Shown here: piece by piece, positions 49,821 to 59,594 of the stretch
How positions within the stretch are numbered: position 1 is the stretch's first letter
How the letters are laid out: the number at the start of each line of letters is the position of its first letter
DNA from: Yersinia intermedia
GTDB taxonomy: Bacteria > Pseudomonadota > Gammaproteobacteria > Enterobacterales > Enterobacteriaceae
Direction of reading: 5' to 3'
Assembly: GCF_900635455.1 (NCBI RefSeq)
Contig: NZ_LR134116.1
Span: 4,092,001-4,156,000 of the forward strand
DNA: 64,000 nucleotides
Translations under genes and position numbers: made by a program
Notes under the pieces: model-generated
Told to the model about the DNA's origin: nothing
Seen by the model: the letters and a program-made list of their open reading frames with translations, nothing else
Database searches by the model: none

Positions 49821-49983
49821 TATACCCGATTTAGTTGACGCTACAGCCTGGCGGCAAATGAAACGATCCCGAATCACTGGATAATATTAAGTGATTCGGG
49901 TGAAAAATCTGTTTGCGTGGCCCAAGAAGGATAGGCCGAGTAATGATAATCGCCAACAACACTGTAGTTTCAAATAAAAAGGG
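49821..49983. repeat. Divergent ERIC between speF and potE
   Basis: A left end (tatacccgatttagttgacg) and perfect core hairpin cccgaatcact/agtgattcggg (49869-49900) are clear. The right part is degenerate or interrupted by about 35 bp. It lies inside the operon and may fold in the speF-potE mRNA. Confidence 0.6.
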
Positions 49984-50062
49984 ATTTGACGACACCAATA
50001 ACTCAAACCTGTGGGGATAAATTATTCCCACAGTCTCTGAAATTAAAAAAGAGATAATAAAA

Positions 50063-51379
50063 ATGAGTAAAACAAATAATAAGATGGGAGTAGTACAGCT
50101 AACAATTCTGACAGCCGTCAATATGATGGGGTCGGGAATAATTATGCTACCAACCAAACTCGCCGAAGTCGGGACAATCTCTATCGTCTCATGGTTAGTC
50201 ACCGCAGTAGGTTCAATGGCACTGGCTTATGCCTTCGCCCAATGTGGGATGTTCAGCCGTAAATCCGGTGGTATGGGCGGCTATGCTGAATATGCATTCG
50301 GTAAGTCTGGCAACTTTATGGCGAACTACACCTACGGTGCTTCACTGTTGATTGCCAATATCGCCATTGCAATATCTGCAGTAGGTTATGGTACTGAATT
50401 GTTGGGGGCGACACTCACTCCACTGGGTATTTGTATTGCAACCATTGGCGTGCTGTGGCTGGCAACAGTTGCTAACTTCGGTGGCGCGCGCATTACGGGG
50501 CAGATCAGTAGTGTTACTATCTGGGGGGTTATTATCCCAGTGGTCGGTATCTCAATCGTCGGCTGGTTCTGGTTTAGCAGCTCAGCCTATATGGCAGCCT
50601 GGAACCCACATGCAGTTCCTACGTTTGAAGCTATCGGTTCTTCTATCTCAATGACCTTGTGGGCCTTCCTTGGTCTGGAATCTGCTTGTGCCAACACCGA
50701 TGCTGTCGAAAACCCTGAACGTAACGTTCCGATCGCCGTACTGGGTGGGACTTTAGGTGCCGCAGTTATCTATATCATCTCAACCAACGTGATTGCCGGT
50801 ATCGTGCCAAATATGGATTTGGCTAACTCTACAGCGCCATTTGGCCTGGCATTCGCTTATATGTTCACCCCAGCGGTCGGTAAAATCATCATGGCATTGA
50901 TGATCATGTCCTGCGTGGGTTCATTACTGGGTTGGCAGTTCACCATCGCTCAGGTATTTAAATCCTCCGCTGATGAAGGTTTCTTCCCGAAAATTTTCTC
51001 AAAAGTCAGTAAAGCAGATGCGCCAATCAAAGGGATGTTAACCATTGTTGTCATCCAGAGTGTGTTGTCCCTGATGACCATTAGCCCGTCATTGAACAAA
51101 CAGTTCAATGTGTTGGTCAATCTGGCGGTAGTAACTAATATCATCCCTTATATTCTGTCGATGGCGGCGCTGGTCATTATCCAGAAAACAGCCAATGTGC
51201 CACCAGCCAAAGCGCGTAAAGCCAATATCATTGCCTTTATCGGTGCGATGTATAGCTTCTATGCGCTTTACAGCTCTGGGCAAGAAGCGATGACATGGGG
51301 TGCGATTGTTACCTTCCTTGGTTGGACACTGTACGGTTTGGTTTCACCACGCTTTGAATTTGCAGCAAAAACCAAATAA
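50063..51379 (+). CDS. potE: Putrescine:ornithine antiporter
   Basis: A 438-residue amino acid/polyamine antiporter (APC family) with twelve predicted membrane segments. The N-terminus KMGVVQLTILTAVNMMGSGI carries the substrate-binding glycine-rich motif, and the segment LWAFLGLESACANTDAVENP matches E. coli PotE. It exchanges internal putrescine for external ornithine, completing the SpeF acid-response cycle. It is second in the speF operon, downstream of an ERIC. Confidence 0.95.
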   Translation: MSKTNNKMGVVQLTILTAVNMMGSGIIMLPTKLAEVGTISIVSWLVTAVGSMALAYAFAQCGMFSRKSGGMGGYAEYAFGKSGNFMANYTYGASLLIANIAIAISAVGYGTELLGATLTPLGICIATIGVLWLATVANFGGARITGQISSVTIWGVIIPVVGISIVGWFWFSSSAYMAAWNPHAVPTFEAIGSSISMTLWAFLGLESACANTDAVENPERNVPIAVLGGTLGAAVIYIISTNVIAGIVPNMDLANSTAPFGLAFAYMFTPAVGKIIMALMIMSCVGSLLGWQFTIAQVFKSSADEGFFPKIFSKVSKADAPIKGMLTIVVIQSVLSLMTISPSLNKQFNVLVNLAVVTNIIPYILSMAALVIIQKTANVPPAKARKANIIAFIGAMYSFYALYSSGQEAMTWGAIVTFLGWTLYGLVSPRFEFAAKTK

Positions 51380-51392
51380 ATAGCCATAACCC

Positions 51393-51424
51393 GGCGGGTG
51401 GAAGGTCACTTCCCCCGCCTATTT
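51393..51424 (+). terminator. Probable intrinsic terminator after potE
   Basis: Stem ggcggg/cccgcc with further pairing ggaag/cttcc, followed by tattt, 14 bp after the potE stop. Confidence 0.6.
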
Positions 51425-51519
51425 AACCAATCAGGTGCCAGCAGATAAAAAAGTCAGGATGCCGCAGCCAATTCCGGTAATAATGTTCCGCACCGCTACC
51501 CCCGGACTGGAATAAAATT

Positions 51520-51813
51520 ATGTCGGACAGCCTATGGCATCTCTATCTACTGCGCACCCCCACTGGCATGCTCTATACCGGGATCACCACTGATGTAACA
51601 CGGCGATTGGCCCAACATCAGGTAGGGAAAGGCGCAAAAGCGCTGCGAGGAAAAGGTGAGTTAACATTGGTATTTCAGTGTGAGGCCGGGGATAGATCAA
51701 CAGCATTGAAGTTGGAATATCGGGTGAAACAACTCAATAAGCAGCAAAAAGAAAAGCTGGTAGTTAGCCAGCCTTCTTCATTGCTATCGTTGCTCGCCGC
51801 TAAAAGCGATTAA
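51520..51813 (+). CDS. yhbQ: GIY-YIG nuclease-domain protein YhbQ
   Basis: A 97-residue single-domain GIY-YIG protein. The motif appears as [26 protein letters not shown], with the conserved Arg after it, and the C-terminal helix ends [15 protein letters not shown]. The family (UPF0213) resembles the N-terminal nuclease of UvrC. E. coli YhbQ has been linked to DNA damage response; substrate specificity is not evident. Overlaps the convergent yhbS end by 14 bases. Confidence 0.93.
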   Translation: MSDSLWHLYLLRTPTGMLYTGITTDVTRRLAQHQVGKGAKALRGKGELTLVFQCEAGDRSTALKLEYRVKQLNKQQKEKLVVSQPSSLLSLLAAKSD

Positions 51814-52303
51814 ACGGGGCAGAGAACACCACTTCGCCATCAGCGCCCGTCAATGCATCTTCCGCCAACGCATAAACCTGAAAAGCTTCTTCGGTACCGG
51901 GCCAACGGCAGCTCAACTGATGACGAACTGCGGGCACAAAACCAAAACGCTGATAATAGGCTGGGGAGCCTAGCACCACGACAGCGGCATAGCCAAATTC
52001 ATTCAGGGAGTCTAGCCCTTCGTATATCAGCTTTTCAGCCAAGCCTTGGCGGCGCAACCCCTCCGCCACGGCCAGTGGTGCCAGTGCGACCCATTGACGG
52101 TCTTCACCTCCCACCTCTACCGGGCTGAATGCTGCATAACCAACCACACCGCCTTCATCGTCAGTTGCCACGATACCCAATGTCAATAAGCCGTCTTCAC
52201 GCAGTTGCTGTACCAGCTCGGCTTCTGCATCTTGCTTGAAGGCTTGGCGCAATAGGGCGTCGATCCCCGGCGCATCTACCGGAATTTCAACCCGGATCAG
52301 CAC
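51800..52303 (-). CDS. yhbS: GNAT-family acetyltransferase YhbS
   Basis: A 167-residue N-acetyltransferase matching E. coli Yhb[44 protein letters not shown] (acetyl-CoA-binding motif A, RRQGLA) and [16 protein letters not shown]. Substrate is unknown. Its 5' end overlaps the ubiT stop by seven bases, suggesting cotranscription. Confidence 0.92.
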   Translation of the reverse strand: MLIRVEIPVDAPGIDALLRQAFKQDAEAELVQQLREDGLLTLGIVATDDEGGVVGYAAFSPVEVGGEDRQWVALAPLAVAEGLRRQGLAEKLIYEGLDSLNEFGYAAVVVLGSPAYYQRFGFVPAVRHQLSCRWPGTEEAFQVYALAEDALTGADGEVVFSAPFNRF

Positions 52304-52818
52304 GATGCTAATGTACGGGAAGCACTCACCGCACCCTCTTGCTGACCAGCCTCGATAAATTCAGCCAGTTGTTGCAGGCCAACACGCAGTAATGTTGGCA
52401 TGGACTCCAACTCAATGGCATCCATTAGATTTTTGACATACAGACCCAATTCAGTATCCCCTTCAATTCGTAACCGGCGCTGGAAAAACAGCGTATCCGG
52501 ATCTTCTTTACGGGCAGCGATCAAAATCAAATCGTTGGCATCACCGCTAAAGCTCACATCAGCTTCAGCCTGTTGGCTTACGACCAGCCTACCGTGTTCT
52601 ACCGTCATAAACCATTGCAATGCGAGGTCTCGCACTTCAATTTTTAGCCAGCGGGATTCCAAAAACTCCAGTTCTCCGTCCAGCAGAGCCTGACGAAGTT
52701 GCCACCCGAGCACTTGCTCTATTACCTGACGCTTTAAGGCAAATGGTGTCAATTTTAATGGACCTCGCAGCAGCGCAGGCCCTTGACTCACCAGACGTGC
52801 TCGTAGTTTTCCCAACAC
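52297..52818 (-). CDS. ubiT: Anaerobic ubiquinone biosynthesis accessory factor UbiT (YhbT)
   Basis: A 173-residue SCP2-domain protein matching E. coli YhbT/UbiT (LESRWLKIEVRDLALQWF; FSGDANDLILIAARKEDPDTLFFQRRL, shortened to its core here). SCP2 folds bind lipids, and UbiT is needed with UbiU and UbiV for oxygen-independent ubiquinone synthesis. It is divergent from ubiU across a 270-bp gap, preserving the E. coli arrangement. Confidence 0.92.
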   Translation of the reverse strand: MLGKLRARLVSQGPALLRGPLKLTPFALKRQVIEQVLGWQLRQALLDGELEFLESRWLKIEVRDLALQWFMTVEHGRLVVSQQAEADVSFSGDANDLILIAARKEDPDTLFFQRRLRIEGDTELGLYVKNLMDAIELESMPTLLRVGLQQLAEFIEAGQQEGAVSASRTLASC

Positions 52819-53088
52819 AGGCAGACTCCTTTTAACCCAGATAAAAAAGGTAAATGTGTTATATCAATAAATTTTGCACCAAGTTATGGCTGAAAGTATT
52901 GCTAAATATCAGAAGAATAGCACCAATGCCAAAGAAACTGCCTTAAATCAAGGTCCGTGTGGGACAGGTTAACTAGAATCGCCATTCGATAAGATTTTCA
53001 TCGCCACGAATATCATCTTCGGATGGGAAAAATAATTGCCAGCGGTAACCTCAGCAAGGCGAGCCGTTGACTCATTCAGGAAAATTCT

Positions 53089-54084
53089 ATGGAGCTGCTT
53101 TGTCCTGCCGGCAACTTACCTGCATTAAAGGCTGCCATTGATAATGGTGCCGATGCAGTTTATATCGGTTTGAAAGATGATACCAACGCCCGCCATTTTG
53201 CTGGCCTCAATTTCACCGATAAAAAGTTGCAGGAAGCGGTCAATTACGTTCATAGCCGCAAACGTAAACTGCATATCGCCATTAACACCTTCGCCCACCC
53301 TGACGGTTATTCCCGCTGGCAGCGGGCAGTGGATATGGCGGCACAGCTTGGGGCTGATGCCCTGATCCTGGCTGATTTGGCCATGCTGGAATATGCAGCC
53401 GAACGTTACCCAGAGGTTGAGCGCCATGTATCGGTACAGGCGTCGGCTACCAATGATGAGGCTATCCGCTTTTATCAACGTCATTTCGATGTGGCGCGAG
53501 TGGTTTTACCGCGCGTACTGTCAATGCATCAGGTGAAACAATTGTCGCGTACCAGCCCAGTGCCACTGGAGGTCTTTGCCTTTGGTAGCTTATGCATTAT
53601 GGCTGAGGGCCGTTGCTACCTTTCCTCCTATTTGACCGGTGAATCACCCAATACGGTCGGTGCCTGCTCTCCAGCGCGTTTTGTTCGCTGGCAGCAAACC
53701 CCACAGGGGATGGAGTCTCGCCTTAATGAAGTGCTGATAGACCGTTATGAAGATAATGAAAATGCCGGTTATCCCACCCTGTGCAAAGGCCGTTATCGGG
53801 TAGACGGTCAGCGCTATCATGCGTTGGAAGAGCCAACCAGCTTGAATACGCTTGAGTTATTACCGGAGCTGTTTGCTGCCAACATTGCGTCAGTGAAAAT
53901 TGAAGGCCGCCAACGCAGCCCGGCTTATGTCAGCCAGGTTGCCAAGGTCTGGCGACAGGCAATTGACCACTATCAGGCCAATCCTTCGCAGTTTGTCGCT
54001 AAAGCGGAATGGATGGAGCAACTGGGCGCAATGTCCGAAGGTACTCAAACCACATTGGGTGCTTATCATCGTAAGTGGCAGTAG
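53089..54084 (+). CDS. ubiU: Anaerobic ubiquinone hydroxylase component UbiU (YhbU)
   Basis: A 331-residue U32 peptidase-family protein. UbiU and UbiV form a heterodimer with 4Fe-4S clusters that hydroxylates the ubiquinone ring without oxygen, using prephenate. Cysteine ligand candidates are in SLCIMAEGRCYLSSYLTGESPNTVGACSP (three or four Cys) and PTLCKGRY. The start MELLCPAGNLPALKAAIDNGADAV is the family N-terminus. UbiV follows 11 bp downstream. Confidence 0.94.
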   Translation: MELLCPAGNLPALKAAIDNGADAVYIGLKDDTNARHFAGLNFTDKKLQEAVNYVHSRKRKLHIAINTFAHPDGYSRWQRAVDMAAQLGADALILADLAMLEYAAERYPEVERHVSVQASATNDEAIRFYQRHFDVARVVLPRVLSMHQVKQLSRTSPVPLEVFAFGSLCIMAEGRCYLSSYLTGESPNTVGACSPARFVRWQQTPQGMESRLNEVLIDRYEDNENAGYPTLCKGRYRVDGQRYHALEEPTSLNTLELLPELFAANIASVKIEGRQRSPAYVSQVAKVWRQAIDHYQANPSQFVAKAEWMEQLGAMSEGTQTTLGAYHRKWQ

Positions 54085-54095
54085 CCGGAGGAAAC

Positions 54096-54974
54096 ATGAA
54101 GTACGCCTTAGGCGCAGTACTCTATTACTGGCCGAAAACTGATATCGAAACCTTTTACCAAGCTGCAGCTAACAGTAGCGCCGACATTATTTATCTCGGT
54201 GAGAATGTCTGTACCAAACGCCGTGAAATGAAGGTGGGTGACTGGTTGGCACTTGCAAAAGAAGTGGCTGCCAGTGGCAAACAGGTGGTTATTTCCACAC
54301 TGGCGCTGCTGCAAGCACCGTCAGAGTTGAATGAATTAAAGCGTTATGTGGAAAACGGTGAGTTTTTGCTGGAGGCCAATGATCTGGGGGCGGTGAATAT
54401 GGCCGCTGAGCGTGGCCTACCCTTTGTTGCCGGCCATGCACTGAATTGCTACAACGCTTATACTCTGCGAATTTTACACCGCCAGGGCATGATGCGTTGG
54501 TGTATGCCGGTTGAGCTATCACGTGACTGGCTGGTTAATGTGCTGCAACAGTGTGAAGAACTGGGGTTCCGCAACCAGTTTGAGGTAGAGGTCTTGAGCT
54601 ACGGCCACTTACCGCTGGCTTATTCCGCCCGTTGCTTCACCGCGCGCTCAGAAGACCGAGCCAAAGATGAGTGTGAAACCTGCTGCATCAACTACCCACA
54701 AGGGCGGCCGGTATTATCACAAGAAGACCAACAGGTATTCATCCTCAATGGTATTCAAACCCAAAGTGGCTACTGTTATAACCTCGGTAATGAACTGATT
54801 TCCATGCAAGGATTAGTGGATATCGTGCGACTTTCTCCGCAAGGCCTGGATACGCTGGCAGTTATCGAGCAGTTCCGGGCTAATGAGCAAGGGTTGAACC
54901 CACTTATTTTGACCGATAAAAACGATTGTAACGGCTACTGGCGGCGTCTCGCTGGGCTGGAATTGGTGTCATAA
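54096..54974 (+). CDS. ubiV: Anaerobic ubiquinone hydroxylase component UbiV (YhbV)
   Basis: A 292-residue U32 family partner of UbiU. The cluster-binding cysteines are expected in ARCFTARSEDRAKDECETCCINYPQG (pattern Cx11-12CxxCC). The start at 54096 (MKYALGAVLYYWPK) follows ggagga; an upstream in-frame start at 54075 lies within ubiU and is unlikely. Both genes form one operon. Confidence 0.94.
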   Translation: MKYALGAVLYYWPKTDIETFYQAAANSSADIIYLGENVCTKRREMKVGDWLALAKEVAASGKQVVISTLALLQAPSELNELKRYVENGEFLLEANDLGAVNMAAERGLPFVAGHALNCYNAYTLRILHRQGMMRWCMPVELSRDWLVNVLQQCEELGFRNQFEVEVLSYGHLPLAYSARCFTARSEDRAKDECETCCINYPQGRPVLSQEDQQVFILNGIQTQSGYCYNLGNELISMQGLVDIVRLSPQGLDTLAVIEQFRANEQGLNPLILTDKNDCNGYWRRLAGLELVS

Positions 54975-55277
54975 ATAAGCCATCGGGCGTAGCACTACGC
55001 CCGATATTTCTCTATGCGCTGGCATTCTTACCCAGCCACTCGATATAGCTACCACACGAATCGTAGGCTCCATCGCGCTTTCTTTTTCATCGCCTCAATC
55101 GTCCTTTTGCCGCCGCATTTATTCCCCCTTCGCAACCCACGATTTAGATTATGCTTTTATACGTGATAGTCGCGCACTGCATGTGATTTTTTATGTGCAT
55201 AGTAAGGCGACTAGACACCCTATTTGGGTTAATAAATTAGTGCGTTCGCCCTTCAAGCGACTCGACATAAGGTTAAG
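54975..55277. other. ubiV to yhbW intergenic region
   Basis: About 300 bases. Apart from the terminator just after ubiV I see no gene or repeat. The right half should contain the yhbW promoter. Confidence 0.4.
54982..55010 (+). terminator. Intrinsic terminator after ubiV
   Basis: Perfect 10-bp stem atcgggcgta/tacgcccgat with loop gcac, followed by atttc, shortly after the ubiV stop. Confidence 0.75.
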
Positions 55278-56312
55278 ATGGACGACTCTATGACTGACAA
55301 AAAGACAGTACCGCTTTCAGTACTTGATTTATCGCCGATAGCGCAAGGCAAGACACCACGAGAGGCTTTTCATGCTTCGCTGGATCTAGCTCAACATGCT
55401 GAAAAGTGGGGATATCACCGCTATTGGCTCGCTGAGCATCATAATATGACAGGTATTGCCAGCGCGGCGACCTCGGTACTGATTGGCTATATTGCCGGGG
55501 GTACCAAGAGCATCCGCGTAGGCTCTGGCGGGGTCATGCTACCTAACCACTCACCACTGGTGATTGCAGAACAGTTTGGTACCCTCGCCTCCCTCTACCC
55601 AAACCGTATCGATCTCGGCCTTGGCCGTGCGCCCGGTAGTGACCAACGCACCATGATGGCACTACGCCGCCATCTGTCCGGTGAAGTAGATAACTTCCCA
55701 GCCGATGTCAGCGAACTACAAAGCTACTTTGCTGAAGTACAACCGGGGCAAGCGGTACAAGCCGTTCCTGGGCAGGGTTTGCATGTTCCATTGTGGCTAC
55801 TGGGTTCCAGCCTATATAGCGCTCAATTGGCTGCAGCCATGGGCCTGCCGTTCGCCTTCGCCTCACATTTCGCACCAGATATGTTATTCCAGGCGCTCAA
55901 GCTCTATCGGGAAAACTTCAAGCCGTCCATTCAATGGCCAAAACCCTATGCTATCGTTTGTGTGAACGTGGTTGCCGCAGATAGCGAGCGCGATGCCCGT
56001 TTCCTGTTTACCTCCATGCAGCAGCAATTTGTCAATTTGCGCCGAGGCACGCCGGGTCAACTACCGCCACCAGTAGAGAATATGGATAAGATCTGCTCAC
56101 CCGCCGAACAATTTGGTGTGGATCAGGCGCTACGCTTATCTATTATTGGGGATAAAAGTAAAGTGCGTCATGGGCTTCAGTCATTATTGCGGGAGACCCA
56201 AGCTGACGAATTGATGGTGAATGGCCAGATTTTCGACCATCAGGCACGGCTATATTCATTTGAAATAGTTGCCGGATTACAGTCAGAGTTACAACCTGTT
56301 GAACACCTATAA
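55278..56312 (+). CDS. yhbW: Luciferase-like flavin monooxygenase YhbW
   Basis: A 344-residue bacterial-luciferase-family protein very close to E. coli Yhb[25 protein letters not shown] (broken at the core YWLAEHHN), [21 protein letters not shown] and [17 protein letters not shown]. Such enzymes use reduced FMN and oxygen, but the substrate is unknown. An in-frame ATG at 55290 (MTDKKT) agrees better with the E. coli start, so translation may begin there. Confidence 0.93.
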   Translation: MDDSMTDKKTVPLSVLDLSPIAQGKTPREAFHASLDLAQHAEKWGYHRYWLAEHHNMTGIASAATSVLIGYIAGGTKSIRVGSGGVMLPNHSPLVIAEQFGTLASLYPNRIDLGLGRAPGSDQRTMMALRRHLSGEVDNFPADVSELQSYFAEVQPGQAVQAVPGQGLHVPLWLLGSSLYSAQLAAAMGLPFAFASHFAPDMLFQALKLYRENFKPSIQWPKPYAIVCVNVVAADSERDARFLFTSMQQQFVNLRRGTPGQLPPPVENMDKICSPAEQFGVDQALRLSIIGDKSKVRHGLQSLLRETQADELMVNGQIFDHQARLYSFEIVAGLQSELQPVEHL

Positions 56313-56345
56313 CCCGCCAATTGAAGCGAAATTATAGACATAAAA

Positions 56346-56370
56346 AAACCAGCCCTTGGGCTGGTTTTTA
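56346..56370. terminator. Bidirectional intrinsic terminator between yhbW and deaD
   Basis: Stem aaaccagccc/gggctggttt with a two-base loop, flanked by A and T runs, so it can serve both convergent genes. Confidence 0.9.
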
Positions 56371-56397
56371 TTTTGAATCATCAGAAATGATTAAGAC

Positions 56398-58401
56398 TTA
56401 TGCATCACCAAAACGACGGCGAGTAGGTGCCGCTGCTGCTGGTGCAGGCGCTGCTGCATCTTCACGACGAGGCGCTGCTGAGCGCTGACCATCGCGGTTA
56501 CCACGACGTTCGCCACCACCGGCCGGAGCACGGTCACTGCCGAATGAACGGCGAGGAGGAGCACCTGCTGCGCCATCACGACGTTCGCCACCGAATGAAC
56601 GGCCAGCACCACCACCACGACGCTCACCACCGGCACCAGCACCGCCAGCAGGACGCTCACGGCGTTCATGTGGCTGTGCATCACCCAACAGCTGCATGTT
56701 CAGCGGCTTGTTCAGGATACGGGTACGGGTGAAGTGAGATAACATTTCGCCCGGCATACCTTTTGGCAACTCGATAGTTGAGTGAGAAGCAAACAGCTTG
56801 ATATTACCAATGTAACGGCTGCTGATGTCGCCTTCGTTAGCAATCGCGCCAACAATGTGACGAACTTCAACACCATCATCACGGCCCACTTCAATGCGGT
56901 ACAGTTCCATCTCACCAACATCACGACGTTCGCGACGCGCTGGACGCTCGCCACCATCACGACTGTCAGCACGGCTATCAGGGCGACTATCACGACGGCT
57001 GTCACTACGATCACGGCCACGATCGCTACCACGGTCATCACGGGAATTGAATTCACGCTGCGGACGACGCGGAGCTTCTGGTGGCAGAATCAGAGGACGT
57101 TCGCCCTGTGCCATTTTCAGCAGTGCAGCAGCCAGTGTTTCGAGATCAAACTCTTCTTCCGGTTGCAGCTTAGCCAGCAATGCACGGTACAGGTCCAAAT
57201 CACTGCTTTCCAGCTGTTGGCCAACTTTAGCAGCAAACTGAGCTAAACGACGTTCGCCCAGCAATTCAGGGTTTGGCAACTGAACTTCTGGAATAGTCAG
57301 CTTCATGGTGCGTTCAATGTTTTGCAACAGACGGCGTTCACGGTTTTCAACAAACAGCAACGCACGACCAGCGCGACCAGCACGACCAGTACGGCCGATA
57401 CGGTGAACGTAAGACTCTGAATCCATAGGGATGTCATAGTTTACAACCAGGCTGATACGGTCAACATCCAAACCACGTGCCGCAACGTCAGTTGCAATCA
57501 GAATATCCAAACGGCCATCTTTCAGGCGGTTCAGTGTCTGCTCACGTAAAGACTGGTTCATGTCACCGTTCAAGGCAGCACAGTTATAACCACTACTTTC
57601 CAAAGCTTCAGCCACTTCCAGGGTGCCATTTTTGGTACGCACGAAAATGATGGCCGCATCGAAATCTTCAGATTCCAGGAAACGTACCAGCGCTTCGTTT
57701 TTGCGATAACCACCACCTACACGCCAGAAACTCTGGCTGATGTCAGGGCGGGTAGTGACGCTAGACTGGATGCGAACTTCCTGTGGATCTTTCATAAAGC
57801 GACGGGTAATACGGCGAATCGCGTCAGGCATGGTTGCAGAGAACAACGCCGTCTGATGTTCAGCCGGGATCTGCGCCAGAATATTTTCGACGTCTTCGAT
57901 AAAGCCCATGCGCAGCATTTCATCTGCTTCATCCAACACTAAACCGCTCAGGTTGGACAGGTTAAGAGTACCGCGTTTCAGGTGGTCTAACAGACGACCT
58001 GGGGTACCAACAACGATTTGTGGCCCCTGGCGCAAAGCGCGTAATTGAACGTCATAACGCTGGCCGCCGTACAGGGCCACAACGTTGACGCCATTAATGT
58101 GTTTAGAGAAGTCAGACAGTGCTTGCGCGACCTGAATAGCCAACTCACGGGTTGGTGCCAGCACCAGAACCTGCGGTGATTTCAGCTCAGCTTTAATATT
58201 GTGTAACAGCGGCAAACCAAACGCGGCTGTTTTACCACTGCCTGTTTGCGCCATGCCAAGAACATCACGGCCGTTTAACAGGTGTGGGATACATTCCAAC
58301 TGGATAGGAGATGGTTTTTCATAACCAAGATCAGTCAGAGCGGAAAGAATAGGAGCGGACAGCCCCAGATCAGCAAAAGAGGTTTCAAGCTCAGTAGTCA
58401 T
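56398..58401 (-). CDS. deaD: DEAD-box RNA helicase DeaD (CsdA)
   Basis: A 667-residue ATP-dependent RNA helicase used in ribosome assembly and mRNA decay at low temperature. Motifs: Q motif (PSPIQ), Walker [21 protein letters not shown] in [16 protein letters not shown], and [14 protein letters not shown] DbpA-like RNA-binding domain ([21 protein letters not shown]) lies near 490-560. The C-terminus is a low-complexity tail of Arg/Gly-rich repeats ([18 protein letters not shown]). The start [17 protein letters not shown] at 58401 matches the family; an upstream in-frame start would add five residues. Confidence 0.97.
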   Translation of the reverse strand: MTTELETSFADLGLSAPILSALTDLGYEKPSPIQLECIPHLLNGRDVLGMAQTGSGKTAAFGLPLLHNIKAELKSPQVLVLAPTRELAIQVAQALSDFSKHINGVNVVALYGGQRYDVQLRALRQGPQIVVGTPGRLLDHLKRGTLNLSNLSGLVLDEADEMLRMGFIEDVENILAQIPAEHQTALFSATMPDAIRRITRRFMKDPQEVRIQSSVTTRPDISQSFWRVGGGYRKNEALVRFLESEDFDAAIIFVRTKNGTLEVAEALESSGYNCAALNGDMNQSLREQTLNRLKDGRLDILIATDVAARGLDVDRISLVVNYDIPMDSESYVHRIGRTGRAGRAGRALLFVENRERRLLQNIERTMKLTIPEVQLPNPELLGERRLAQFAAKVGQQLESSDLDLYRALLAKLQPEEEFDLETLAAALLKMAQGERPLILPPEAPRRPQREFNSRDDRGSDRGRDRSDSRRDSRPDSRADSRDGGERPARRERRDVGEMELYRIEVGRDDGVEVRHIVGAIANEGDISSRYIGNIKLFASHSTIELPKGMPGEMLSHFTRTRILNKPLNMQLLGDAQPHERRERPAGGAGAGGERRGGGAGRSFGGERRDGAAGAPPRRSFGSDRAPAGGGERRGNRDGQRSAAPRREDAAAPAPAAAAPTRRRFGDA

Positions 58402-58586
58402 GTACACGTGCCTCATTAATAATGGCAGCCAGTCTACATAACTCGTCGAGAAAATTTTCAGTCATTTTCATTGAAAAGTGTGAACCGGCTCAAATTAGAT
58501 TATAAAACGAACAAAAAGGCCATCACCTGTTAGGGTGATTAACGTTGGTAAAAACCAAGGTAGTCAGGCTAATAGTTGTTCGTCAG

Positions 58587-59471
58587 CTATTGCTGGTCCG
58601 ATTCCGATAGGTCGTCTTGTTCTTGGCCCAAAAGCGCCAATTCCAACAATGCATAGCGGTGCTCAACAAAATTATGAACGTTGTTAGCTACCGTCAGTTT
58701 GAACAGCGCCGAAGCGGTGTTCTTGTCCCCCAGACTTAGGTAATGTTTACCTAAATAGAAGTCAGTTTCACTGAGATGCTCAGCGAGCGAAGTGTTATCC
58801 ATTGCATCTGACTTGAGCCTTTCCATCAGCGTTTTTTCGCTGATCGTGCCCAAGTAGAATTCGACAATATTCCATCCCCATTGCCCTCTGTCCGATTTTT
58901 CATAGCGCTGTTGTAACGCTACTGCAGCCGCCTTGGGATCGATTTCTCTTTCCACCAGATACAGCCATAACGAACGGAAGGGATCATTTGGATCGTCTTG
59001 ATAAAACGCCTGCAGATCATCCTGCGCCAACGGGAGTCGACCGCCATAATAGAGGGCGATACCCCGGTTTAAACGCGCGTAATTGTAAGTTGGATCAAGC
59101 TCTAGTACAGAATCAAACGCTTCATAGGCAGCATCAAAATTGCCTGCCTGCGTTAAATAAATGCCCAGATAGTTAAAAACTTCTGGCATATCAGGACGAA
59201 TAGCTAACGCTTGCGAAAAATCATTTCGCGCTAGTGCCCGTAGCCCGAGGCTATCATACAGCACTCCGCGCTCATATAAAAGCTGTGCGCGCTCATCATC
59301 CGTAAGTGCCCGACTTGCAAGGATTTGTTCCATGCGCGCCAGAATCACTTCCTGCTGCAACGTAGGTTGCAACGGGATAGCCAACACCTCGTCTTTACGC
59401 CAATCATGGTTGCTGCATCCTGCCAGCATGAGTGCTGTCGCAACGTAACACCAGCGCAAGAAAGGCTTCAT
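58587..59471 (-). CDS. nlpI: Lipoprotein NlpI (TPR protein)
   Basis: A 294-residue outer membrane lipoprotein. A signal peptide ends in the lipobox LMLAGC with lipidated Cys19. Tetratricopeptide repeats follow ([68 protein letters not shown], each given in part). NlpI is an adaptor for the protease Prc and for peptidoglycan hydrolases. The location between pnp and deaD is as in E. coli. Confidence 0.96.
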   Translation of the reverse strand: MKPFLRWCYVATALMLAGCSNHDWRKDEVLAIPLQPTLQQEVILARMEQILASRALTDDERAQLLYERGVLYDSLGLRALARNDFSQALAIRPDMPEVFNYLGIYLTQAGNFDAAYEAFDSVLELDPTYNYARLNRGIALYYGGRLPLAQDDLQAFYQDDPNDPFRSLWLYLVEREIDPKAAAVALQQRYEKSDRGQWGWNIVEFYLGTISEKTLMERLKSDAMDNTSLAEHLSETDFYLGKHYLSLGDKNTASALFKLTVANNVHNFVEHRYALLELALLGQEQDDLSESDQQ

Positions 59472-59594
59472 TTCCTACTCCCGAAGACAAACATTGGATA
59501 AATATCCTTTCATCCATTTGTTTAACACAAGAGCATCCTGCCCTCGAGACAACACAGCCCCTCACCAAGAGGTAAGAGGCTATGGAATACTTTA

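Noticed and set aside
49869..49900. Perfect hairpin after speF considered as a terminator.
   Set aside because: It is the core of an ERIC element, has no T run, and potE appears to be in the same operon.
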